From an uncultured Selenomonas sp. (GTDB lineage Bacteria > Bacillota > Negativicutes > Selenomonadales > Selenomonadaceae): a stretch of 7,345 bases of DNA. The notes beneath the pieces were generated by a model. The model was given only the letters and a program-made list of their open reading frames with translations, searched no databases and had not been told where the DNA came from. Within the stretch, counting starts at the first letter, position 1; each line of letters opens with the position of its first letter. Shown here piece after piece: positions 1-6,496 of this stretch. Made by a program: the position numbers and the translations under genes. The stretch lies in the NCBI GenBank assembly GCA_937981305.1, contig CALJPB010000431.1, positions 1-7,345 of the forward strand, written 5' to 3'.

Positions 1-1
1 G

Positions 2-1243
2 GAGCTGCGCGGCTACTTCACATGGCGGACGGCGGTGCGGCGCGGGCGGATCGAAAGGCGGGGGATGTCCTACGCCTCGCTCTATGTCTATGAGCTGCTG
101 CACCTCGTCGGCTGTGCGGACGCGCAGGACGGGTATGAGAAGCTGCGTGATTTCTGCGCAGCGTACCGCGCGCTTGACCCGCAGATCGGGTACTATATAG
201 CGGAGTGGGAGAGAGAGTTCATTGTCTACTATGGGCTGAGTCCTACGCTCCTTGTGGAGAGCGAGGAGGGGGAGGCGCGCCGTCGGACGGACGATGCAAT
301 CTCGACGATGCTGCACCGCACGGAGCATACAGCGGAGGAGGTCATGACGGCGGTCTGCGTGCTCTCCTCCTATCGTCTCGAACGCTCGAAGCTCTACCGT
401 GCTCATACGGCTGAGGTAAATGCAGTCGCACTCCGCGTGCTGGATCGCGCTGCGGAGTACTATGAGAAGCATCGTCAGATCAATTTCTTTGACGATTTGA
501 TTGCCGTGGAGCAGACTGCGCCCGTCCGCCTCTTTTCCTCTGCGGTATTTCAGCCGCCCAAGGAGGAACCGGATCGCGTCTATGAGGTGCATCCTCTGCG
601 CCGCTATGAATGCGTGAGCGGATACTGGACGCTGCACTCGTATGAGCGTCCCGAGCGTGCGGCACAGCGTCTGGGCGTGTTTTTGCGCGGTGTGGATGCC
701 GGACTGCGTGCACATTTTGGAATCACAGCGATCCAGCCGCCAAAGCTGAAAAAATGGCAGGCAAAAATAATTGATGAGGAGATCACCGCCTTTTTTGCGG
801 AGCAGAGGGCGGCAGAGGCGCGACGAGTCCGGCTCGACTTTTCGCAGCTGGCACGCATTCGTGCGGATGCCGATGTGACGCAGGAGCGGCTGATCGTGGA
901 GGAGGATGAGGAACCTCCGATGATGTCCGTTTGTGAGCCTTCGCCTGTCGTTCTTCCGTCATCCTCTGAGGATACGCTGCCCGTCGATCCTGTGATGACA
1001 GAGGGGGCAGGGGCTATCAATGGTCTGGATGCGTCGGAGCTTCGGCTGCTCCGCACACTCCTCGGTGACGGTGATCTCGCGTGGGTGCGCACGGAGGGGA
1101 GGATGCTCTCCGTCCTCGTCGACGGCATCAACGAAAAACTGTACGATGATTTTGCGGACACGGTGATCGAGGGCGATCCGCCCGCCGTTGTTCCCGATTA
1201 TCAGGACGAACTGATAGAAAGGTATCTGCATGGCTGCGAATGA
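2..1243 (+). CDS. sngA: SngA: TerB_N/TerB_C domain protein of Shango, 5'-truncated by window edge
   Basis: This is the TerB-domain component of Shango, thought to take part in sensing or signalling of infection; its biochemical role is not established. The frame is open from base 2 for 413 visible residues. The GTG at 35 can be read as a start, but residues encoded before it (GYFTWRTAVRRG, visible residues 4-15) already fit the TerB_N pattern of a WR-containing strand followed by a YxYELLHLVG helix (visible residues 28-37), so the true start lies off the window. An acidic, proline/serine-rich linker (about visible residues 300-337) separates the TerB_N part from a C-terminal segment resembling TerB_C, with the signature VDGINEKLYDDFADTVIEG and a final DYQDELIERYL. 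No membrane segment or signal peptide is seen in the visible part. The last 14 nt overlap sngB. TerB proteins also occur in tellurite-resistance loci, but the two partner genes favour defence. The symbol rests on the domain set rather than sequence comparison. Confidence 0.8.
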   Translation, partial: ELRGYFTWRTAVRRGRIERRGMSYASLYVYELLHLVGCADAQDGYEKLRDFCAAYRALDPQIGYYIAEWEREFIVYYGLSPTLLVESEEGEARRRTDDAISTMLHRTEHTAEEVMTAVCVLSSYRLERSKLYRAHTAEVNAVALRVLDRAAEYYEKHRQINFFDDLIAVEQTAPVRLFSSAVFQPPKEEPDRVYEVHPLRRYECVSGYWTLHSYERPERAAQRLGVFLRGVDAGLRAHFGITAIQPPKLKKWQAKIIDEEITAFFAEQRAAEARRVRLDFSQLARIRADADVTQERLIVEEDEEPPMMSVCEPSPVVLPSSSEDTLPVDPVMTEGAGAINGLDASELRLLRTLLGDGDLAWVRTEGRMLSVLVDGINEKLYDDFADTVIEGDPPAVVPDYQDELIERYLHGCE

Positions 1244-2561
1244 ACCGAAGAAAATCCCGCGCCGCATTGCCCAGACGCTCGTGAATGCGCTCAAGGGCGG
1301 CGTTGTGCCGCGCATCGGCCTTCCGTACATCACCGTCGGACGGCGCAGCGAGATCGAGGCACTGCTCTCCGATGTGGAGATGATTGAGGGCGGCGGGGCT
1401 TCGTTCCGCTTTATCGTTGGACGCTACGGCAGCGGAAAGAGCTTCCTTTTGCAGACGATCCGCAGCTATGTGATGGCAAAGAATTTCGTCGTGGTGGATG
1501 CCGACCTCTCGCCCGAGCGACGCCTGCAGGGGACGCGCGGGCAGGGGCTCGCGACGTACCGTGAGCTCATCCGCAATATGGCGACAAAGACAACGCCCGA
1601 GGGCGGGGCACTCACGCTCATCCTTGACCGTTGGATCAGCCGCGTACAGCAGGAAATCGTGACGGAGGACGGTATCGCTCCCGAGCACCCCGATTTTCCC
1701 GCTGCTGTTGACCGGCGCATTGCCTCCATCATCTACGGGCTGAACGATCTCGTGCATGGATTTGACTTTACGCGGCTTCTGACGCTCTACTATCATGCCT
1801 ATCGGGACGGCGATGATGAGAAGCGGGCGCAGGTTGCACGCTGGTTTCGCGGGGAGTATACGACAAAGACCGAGGCGCGGCACGATCTCGGTGTGAACAT
1901 CATCATCACGGACGACGACTGGTACGAGTATCTGAAACTCTTTGCCGCATTCCTGCGGCAGGCAGGCTATGCAGGGATGCTCATCCTCATCGACGAGCTC
2001 GTGAACATCTACAAGATCCCGCACGCGGTCACGCGCCAGTACAACTACGAGAAGATCCTCACGATGTATAACGATGCGATGCAGGGGCGCGCGCAGCATC
2101 TCGGTATGATTTTCTGCGGCACGCCCGCGTGCATGGAGGATACGCGGCGCGGGGTCTACAGCTATGAGGCTCTGCGCTCACGGCTCGCCGAGGGACGCTT
2201 TGCAGGGGAGCACCGTGACCTGCTCTCGCCCGTGATACGGCTCACGCCGCTCACGAATGAGGAGATGCTGGTGCTCATCGAAAAGCTCGCCGCCATCCAT
2301 GCGGAGCTCTATGGATATGCACAGATTGTCACGCAGGATGATCTCGCGGACTTCATCCGCATTGAGTTCGGACGGATCGGTGCGGACACGCATATCACGC
2401 CGCGTGAGGTCATCCGTGACTTCATTCAGGTGCTCGACATTATCTATCAAAATCCGACATTGAAAATCGCCGATTTGCTCGGTTCGGAGGAGTTTTCCTA
2501 CGCACAGAATGAGGTGGAGGGGGCGGAGATCAGCGCACAGTTCGCGGAGTTCGAGCTATGA
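1230..2561 (+). CDS. sngB: SngB: BrxC/BrxD-family (DUF2791) P-loop ATPase of Shango
   Basis: A 443-aa soluble ATPase of the P-loop family that also supplies BrxD-like subunits to BREX systems; in Shango it works with the TerB protein and helicase. Walker A is GRYGSGKS at residues 64-71, after an N-terminal region ending in the VGRRSEIEAL segment typical of AAA-like ATPases. Walker B is MLILIDEL with acidic residues D255 and E256. A later stretch, GTPACMEDTRRGVYSYEALR, followed by RLAEGRF, fits the conserved region after Walker B in this family. The ATG at 1230 is preceded by AGAAAGG (1216-1222) at 7 nt and overlaps the end of sngA by 14 nt, arguing for translational coupling. The stop overlaps the start of sngC as ATGA. 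Both nucleotide-binding motifs look intact. The specific name SngB comes from gene context, since the family alone would also allow a BrxD label. Confidence 0.85.
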   Translation: MAANEPKKIPRRIAQTLVNALKGGVVPRIGLPYITVGRRSEIEALLSDVEMIEGGGASFRFIVGRYGSGKSFLLQTIRSYVMAKNFVVVDADLSPERRLQGTRGQGLATYRELIRNMATKTTPEGGALTLILDRWISRVQQEIVTEDGIAPEHPDFPAAVDRRIASIIYGLNDLVHGFDFTRLLTLYYHAYRDGDDEKRAQVARWFRGEYTTKTEARHDLGVNIIITDDDWYEYLKLFAAFLRQAGYAGMLILIDELVNIYKIPHAVTRQYNYEKILTMYNDAMQGRAQHLGMIFCGTPACMEDTRRGVYSYEALRSRLAEGRFAGEHRDLLSPVIRLTPLTNEEMLVLIEKLAAIHAELYGYAQIVTQDDLADFIRIEFGRIGADTHITPREVIRDFIQVLDIIYQNPTLKIADLLGSEEFSYAQNEVEGAEISAQFAEFEL

Positions 2562-4813
2562 ACGTATTTGACCGCTATGCGTCCTTCGTGCGCGACTATA
2601 TCTACGCGCAGGAATGGCAGAGTCTGCGCGGCATCCAGATCGCGGCAGCGGAGGCAATCTTTGGGACGGACGATCATGTGCTCCTGACAGCATCCACAGC
2701 AGCGGGCAAGACGGAGGCTGCGTTTTTCCCGATCATTACGCTCTTTCACGAGAATCCTCCCACATCGGTTGGATGTATCTATATCGGGCCGCTCAAGGCA
2801 CTGATTAACGACCAGTTCGAGCGTCTGACGGAGCTGTGTCACAGGGCGGACATCCCCGTCTGGCACTGGCACGGGGATGTGGGGCAGACGCATAAGGCAC
2901 GCCTGATGAAACGCCCGTCTGGCATCCTGCAAATCACGCCGGAGTCGCTTGAGGCATTGCTTCTGCATCGCCATGCGGCGATCCCGAAGCTCTTCGGCGA
3001 TCTGCGCTTCGTTGTCATCGACGAGCTGCACTCCCTCCTGCGCGGTGATCGCGGCGGGCAGACGCTCTGTCTCATCGAGCGGCTTTCCCGCATTGCGGAC
3101 GTGCATCCGCGCCGCATCGGGCTGTCGGCGACCATTGGCGATGCCAAGCGTGCGGGGGATTTTCTCGCGGCAGGGACGGGACGGGAGACCCTTGTGCCGC
3201 AGATCGAGGCAAAGGGGAGCAAGTGGAGGCTCTCCCTTGAGCATTTCTATGTGCGCGACACGCAGGCGGGGGAGGGACGCGACGACATTGTCGTGTCGGA
3301 TGTTCTCGGCGCACCGACCGACACCCCGCCCGAGGCTGCCGATCCCGGGCTTGGCTATATCTTTGCACATACACGCGGGAAGAAATGTCTCATCTTTGTC
3401 AACTCGCGCGAGGAGTGCGAGGCGGTGACGACGACGCTGCGCGCCTACTGCGAGAAGCAGCATGAGCCGGATCGTTTCCTCATTCATCACGGGAATCTCT
3501 CCGCCGCATTCCGTGAGACGGCAGAGGCGCGGATGAAGGATGAGGACAGCCTCTTTACAACGTGCACGACGGCGACGCTCGAACTCGGCATTGATATCGG
3601 ACGGCTCGAGCGTGCCTTTCAGATTGACGCACCGTGGACGGTCTCGTCCTTCCTCCAGCGCATGGGGCGGACGGGGCGGCGCGGTCAGCCGCAGGAGATG
3701 CACTTCGTCGTGCGCGAGGACGCACCCGAGGCGCGTGCCCTGCTGCCCGCAACGATTCCGTGGAAACTGCTGCAGGGAATTGCCCTCATTCAGCTTTACC
3801 TTGAGGAGCGTTGGGTTGAGCCGCCGCGTCTTGACCGTCTGCCGTTCAGCCTGCTCTATCATCAGACAATGAGCGTCGCGGCATCCTGTGGGGAACTCTC
3901 GCCGCGTGCGCTCGCAGATCGTGTGCTCTCCCTGCACGTCTTCCACCGCATCACACAGGAGGATTACCGTACGCTCCTGCGCCATCTGATCGCGCAGGAA
4001 CATCTGCAGCAGACGGAGCGCGGTGGTCTGATCGTGGGACTTTCGGGGGAGCGCGTTGTGCAGTCCTTCCGTTTCTACGGCGTCTTTCAAGAGAACGAGG
4101 AGTACACCGTCCGCTGCGAGTCGCAGGAGATCGGCACGATTGTCACGCCGCCGCCCGTCGGGGAGAAGATTGCGATCGCAGGGCACGTCTGGCGGGTGCT
4201 CGAGGTTGACCGCAAGCGTCACCTCGTATACTGCGAGATGGTGAAGGGGAATGTGCCCGCCTACTTTGGCGAGTGTCCCGGCGATATCCACGCGCGCATC
4301 CTTGAGCGGATGCGTCAGGTCTTGCGCGAGGAGCTGATTCCGCCCTATCTGCTAAAAAATGCGGTCGCACGCCTCACACAGGCGCGTGAGACGGCACGGC
4401 ACTCGCGTGCGGCGGAGGATGTGCTCATCCCGCTTGGCGGTGAGATGTACGCGCTTCTGCCGTGGCTCGGCAGCTATGCCTTCCTTGCACTTGAGCGATT
4501 CCTGCGCATCCGCTGCGGTGCGCGGCTCGGACTGCGCGGATTTGAGTCCATGCGTCCGTACTTCATGCAGTTTACGATGAAGGTGACCCCGACGGAGTTC
4601 TTTCATATACTTGCGGAGGAGGCGGCGGGAAACATCGAGCCGATGGAACTCCTCTATCCCGATGAGATCCCGATTTTTGACAAATACGATGAGTTCCTGC
4701 CGACGGAGCTTGTGCGGCGCGGATTTGCGTACGGGATTCTGGATGTGAAGGGGATGCGAGCGGCGGTGTGCTCGTGGGCGAATGCACGGATTGACAGCCT
4801 CGCGCGGTCGTGA
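2558..4813 (+). CDS. sngC: SngC: Lhr/BrxH-like DELH-box superfamily 2 helicase of Shango
   Basis: A 751-aa ATP-dependent nucleic-acid helicase or translocase with a full set of SF2 motifs. Motif I is ASTAAGKT (residues 45-52), Ia GPLKAL, Ib TPESLEAL, motif II DELH (155-158), motif III SAT (190-192), motif IV CLIFVNSREE, motif V LELGIDIGRLERAFQIDAPW and motif VI QRMGRTGRRG (367-376). All catalytic residues appear present, so the enzyme should be active. After the two RecA-like domains, roughly residues 380-751 form an Lhr-like C-terminal region, including a beta-rich section around 502-575 (IGTI, GHVWRVLEVD). I see no nuclease motif in it. The start is the ATG at 2558, with GGAG at 2546-2549 and ATGA overlap with sngB. 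The last codons contain the -35 box of the downstream tRNA promoter. An alternative label is BrxHI-like helicase; the TerB neighbour makes Shango the better call. Confidence 0.87.
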   Translation: MNVFDRYASFVRDYIYAQEWQSLRGIQIAAAEAIFGTDDHVLLTASTAAGKTEAAFFPIITLFHENPPTSVGCIYIGPLKALINDQFERLTELCHRADIPVWHWHGDVGQTHKARLMKRPSGILQITPESLEALLLHRHAAIPKLFGDLRFVVIDELHSLLRGDRGGQTLCLIERLSRIADVHPRRIGLSATIGDAKRAGDFLAAGTGRETLVPQIEAKGSKWRLSLEHFYVRDTQAGEGRDDIVVSDVLGAPTDTPPEAADPGLGYIFAHTRGKKCLIFVNSREECEAVTTTLRAYCEKQHEPDRFLIHHGNLSAAFRETAEARMKDEDSLFTTCTTATLELGIDIGRLERAFQIDAPWTVSSFLQRMGRTGRRGQPQEMHFVVREDAPEARALLPATIPWKLLQGIALIQLYLEERWVEPPRLDRLPFSLLYHQTMSVAASCGELSPRALADRVLSLHVFHRITQEDYRTLLRHLIAQEHLQQTERGGLIVGLSGERVVQSFRFYGVFQENEEYTVRCESQEIGTIVTPPPVGEKIAIAGHVWRVLEVDRKRHLVYCEMVKGNVPAYFGECPGDIHARILERMRQVLREELIPPYLLKNAVARLTQARETARHSRAAEDVLIPLGGEMYALLPWLGSYAFLALERFLRIRCGARLGLRGFESMRPYFMQFTMKVTPTEFFHILAEEAAGNIEPMELLYPDEIPIFDKYDEFLPTELVRRGFAYGILDVKGMRAAVCSWANARIDSLARS

Positions 4814-4819
4814 TAGAAT
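4791..4819 (+). promoter_or_regulatory. Sigma-A promoter of tRNA-Leu, embedded in the sngC 3' end
   Basis: TTGACA (4791-4796) is a perfect -35 box. It is followed by a 17-nt spacer and TAGAAT (4814-4819) as the -10, with an extended TG at 4811-4812. Transcription should begin near 4826, leaving about 15 nt of leader before the tRNA. The -35 lies in the sngC codons for Ile-Asp-Ser, the extended TG falls in the sngC stop codon, and the -10 directly follows it. The bases after the -10 (acgc) are GC-rich, as is common in growth-rate-controlled stable-RNA promoters. Confidence 0.85.
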
Positions 4820-4840
4820 ACGCTTGCTGAGTAATCACAT

Positions 4841-4925
4841 GCGGATGTGGCGGAACTGGCAGACGCGCTGGACTTAGGATCCAGTGCCGCAAGGCGTATG
4901 GGTTCGACCCCCTTCATCCGCACCA
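4841..4925 (+). tRNA. tRNA-Leu (anticodon UAG)
   Basis: A class II tRNA of 85 nt including encoded CCA. The acceptor stem GCGGATG (4841-4847) pairs perfectly with CATCCGC (4915-4921), followed by discriminator A and CCA (4923-4925). The anticodon stem CTGGA/TCCAG closes the loop CTTAGGA, giving anticodon TAG at 4875-4877, which reads CUA and other CUN leucine codons. A long variable arm (GCC-GCAA-GGC) is as expected for leucine. The T loop is TTCGACC. As I fold it, the T stem (ATGGG/CCCTT) has one U-U opposition. It has its own promoter starting 50 nt upstream and a terminator downstream. Confidence 0.97.
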
Positions 4926-4992
4926 TATAGATATGTTTTGCCTTTTTGGCACATATATGTGAATCGCTGAATTTATCAGTGTTTCCGTAACT

Positions 4993-5019
4993 CCGACTGT
5001 TTTGCAGTCGGCTTTTTTT
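4993..5019 (+). terminator. Intrinsic terminator after tRNA-Leu
   Basis: A perfect 7-bp stem, CCGACTG (4993-4999) with CAGTCGG (5005-5011), and a 5-nt loop is followed by C and seven T residues (5013-5019). It should end the tRNA-Leu transcript and any sngABC read-through. It sits directly before the ribosome binding site of the next gene, so that gene may depend on incomplete termination here. Confidence 0.88.
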
Positions 5020-5023
5020 CTAT

Positions 5024-5029
5024 GGGGAG
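5024..5029 (+). promoter_or_regulatory. Ribosome binding site that fixes the AMMECR1-fusion start
   Basis: GGGGAG lies 8 nt before the ATG at 5038. It selects this ATG over an in-frame TTG at 5002, which is inside the terminator loop and would give a protein beginning with residues encoded by the terminator stem and T-tract. Confidence 0.8.
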
Positions 5030-5037
5030 TGATCGTA

Positions 5038-6435
5038 ATGTCCATCCTTGCCGCCTACGCCGTACCGCATCCACCGCTCATCATCCCTGCGATTGGCGCG
5101 GGGAGGGAGCAGGAGATCTCTGCGACTGTTCGAGCATATCATGAGGTTATGCACGCGGCGGCGGAGCTGCGTCCCGATACCGTCGTCATCATCAGTCCGC
5201 ACGCGACGGCATACGATGATTTCTTTCACATCTCACCGGGCGCGGGAGCGGAGGGAAACTTTGCCGCATTCGGGCATCCCGAGATCTCCGTTGGCATTCC
5301 GTATGACGAGGATTTTGTGCGCGTCCTCTCTGCTTTCGCGGGGGAGAAGGAGCTCCCTGCGGGAACACTCGGGGAGAAATATCCGTCGCTTGATCACGGG
5401 ACGATGATACCACTCTTCTTTTTGAGTGAATATCTGGGAGATGCGCTGACCAAATTTGTCCGCATCGGTATCGCGGGGCTGCCCGCGCATACACATGCCC
5501 TGCTTGGGCAGTTGATTGCGGCGACGGCAGAGCGGCTTGGTCGGCGTACGGTCTGCATTGCGAGCGGCGACCTCTCACACCGTCTGATGGAGGGCGGTGC
5601 AAACGGCTTTGCGCCCGAGGGCGCGGAGTTTGACGCACTCTGCACGGCATTCATGAAAACAGGGGATTTCGTCTCGCTCTTGCAGATTCCGGGCAGCTTT
5701 GCCGAGGCGGCGGGTCACTGCGGATTGAATGGGCTGTGGGTGCTCGCGGGTGCGCTCGACCGTGCGGCGATGGATGCAGTTCTGCACAGCTACGATAAAC
5801 CATTTGGTGTGGGGTATGCCGTTGCCTCGTTCACTGTGACAGGTCGGAACGAAGCGAATGACTTCGCGGCGCAACTCGTGCGTGCGGAAGATCGGGCGAT
5901 TGCCGAACTGCGTGCGGCGGAGGATAATTATGTGCGGCTTGCTCGCATGAGTGTCGAGCATTTTGTGCGGACACATTCTTATCTGCCGCTTCCCGCAGAA
6001 CTGCCGCAGGAACTGACGGAGAGCCGTGCGGGTGCATTTGTATCCATCAAGAAATACGGCAAGCTGCGCGGCTGCATCGGGACGTTTGTACCTGTGCAGC
6101 AGAGTCTTGCCGAGGAGATTCTCTATAACGCTGTATCCGCCGCAGCACATGACGGACGTTTTGAACCGATTGAGGAAGGGGAGCTGAACCGCCTCGTCTA
6201 CTCCGTGGATGTGCTGAGTGTGCCGGAGCCGATTGAATCGGCGGCACAACTCGATCCGAAGATTTATGGCGTGATTGTCAAGAGCCTGACGGATCAGCGA
6301 CGGGGGCTTCTTTTGCCCGACCTTGCGGGCATTGATACGGCAGAGCAGCAGATCGCCATTGCGCGTGAGAAGGCACGAATTCAGCCAAAGGAGCCGATTG
6401 CACTTGCTCGATTTACAGTGGTGCGCCATATATGA
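5038..6435 (+). CDS. AmmeMemoRadiSam system protein A-type: LigB/Memo-like domain fused to AMMECR1
   Basis: A 465-aa cytoplasmic protein of unknown substrate. The N-terminal part (about residues 1-270) has the class III extradiol dioxygenase (LigB/Memo) fold signature: PHPPL with H11, SPHA with H55, LDHGT with D119/H120, and SGDLSH with D178/H181. These are the expected positions for metal-binding or active-site histidines. The C-terminal part (about 290-465) is an AMMECR1 domain, with GAFVSIKKYGKLRGCIGTF (GC at 345-346), HDGRFEPI and YSVDVLS. This two-domain arrangement is that of protein A in the AmmeMemoRadiSam set, which normally works with a radical SAM protein thought to modify an unknown target. 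No radical SAM gene is next to it here. The start is the ATG at 5038, from its Shine-Dalgarno sequence. The terminator immediately upstream leaves no room for a private promoter after it. A strong terminator follows the stop by 3 nt. Confidence 0.9.
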   Translation: MSILAAYAVPHPPLIIPAIGAGREQEISATVRAYHEVMHAAAELRPDTVVIISPHATAYDDFFHISPGAGAEGNFAAFGHPEISVGIPYDEDFVRVLSAFAGEKELPAGTLGEKYPSLDHGTMIPLFFLSEYLGDALTKFVRIGIAGLPAHTHALLGQLIAATAERLGRRTVCIASGDLSHRLMEGGANGFAPEGAEFDALCTAFMKTGDFVSLLQIPGSFAEAAGHCGLNGLWVLAGALDRAAMDAVLHSYDKPFGVGYAVASFTVTGRNEANDFAAQLVRAEDRAIAELRAAEDNYVRLARMSVEHFVRTHSYLPLPAELPQELTESRAGAFVSIKKYGKLRGCIGTFVPVQQSLAEEILYNAVSAAAHDGRFEPIEEGELNRLVYSVDVLSVPEPIESAAQLDPKIYGVIVKSLTDQRRGLLLPDLAGIDTAEQQIAIAREKARIQPKEPIALARFTVVRHI

Positions 6436-6438
6436 CAC

Positions 6439-6483
6439 AAAAGAACCCCATTCGTGGAGATTATCCACGAATGGGGTTCTTTT
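6439..6483. terminator. Bidirectional intrinsic terminator between convergent genes
   Basis: A 20-bp perfect stem, 6439-6458 with 6464-6483, encloses a 5-nt loop (gatta). The arms end in AAAA on the left and TTTT on the right, so a GC-containing hairpin with a U-tract forms on either strand. It lies 3 nt after the stop of the AMMECR1 fusion (+) and 13 nt after the stop of the DUF1858 gene (-), and serves both. Confidence 0.93.
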
Positions 6484-6496
6484 GTCGGTATATTTT

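Larger units (their letters stand above)
2..4813 (+). other. Shango-type anti-phage defence operon (sngABC), left end missing
   Basis: Three same-strand genes overlap end to start (14 nt, then 4 nt), so they are one transcription unit with coupled translation. Domain content in order is TerB_N/TerB_C protein, DUF2791 (BrxC/BrxD-family) ATPase, and Lhr/BrxH-like superfamily 2 helicase. That combination is the published composition of Shango, a three-gene phage-defence system. BREX type 2 uses related ATPase and helicase subunits but also needs PglZ, a methylase and others, none of which is visible here. The operon promoter is upstream of the window. No terminator is seen after the last gene, so transcription probably runs into the adjacent tRNA-Leu and stops at the hairpin ending at 5019. 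Defence activity is inferred from homology only. Confidence 0.85.

Noticed and set aside
1128..2099. Minus-strand open frame of 323 codons opposite sngB
   Set aside because: It is the shadow of a gene with clear Walker motifs; no recognisable domain and no ribosome binding site were noted.
2498..4291. Long minus-strand open frame (597 codons) opposite the helicase gene
   Set aside because: It lies entirely opposite a gene with full helicase motifs; the translation is rich in Arg, Cys and His and shows no domain. It is a by-product of GC-rich codon use.
2..4813. BREX locus
   Set aside because: The ATPase and helicase resemble BREX subunits, but no PglZ, methylase or BrxC-length protein is visible, and the TerB protein points to Shango.
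4931..4956. Imperfect hairpin just after the tRNA (ATATG...CATAT with inner TGCC/GGCA) as a second terminator
   Set aside because: The stem has a 3-nt bulge and no T-tract follows. The hairpin at 4993-5019 is far better.
4946..4977. Promoter for the AMMECR1 fusion (TTGGCA with TTTATC)
   Set aside because: The spacing is 20 nt and the -10 is poor; it would also lie upstream of the terminator.
5002..5037. Upstream TTG start for the AMMECR1-fusion gene
   Set aside because: It lies in the terminator loop and would translate the stem and T-tract. The ATG at 5038 has a good Shine-Dalgarno and gives the usual family N-terminus.
5575..6468. Minus-strand open frame of 297 codons opposite the AMMECR1 fusion
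   Set aside because: It overlaps a well-supported domain protein and would have to start inside the bidirectional terminator; composition is shadow-like.
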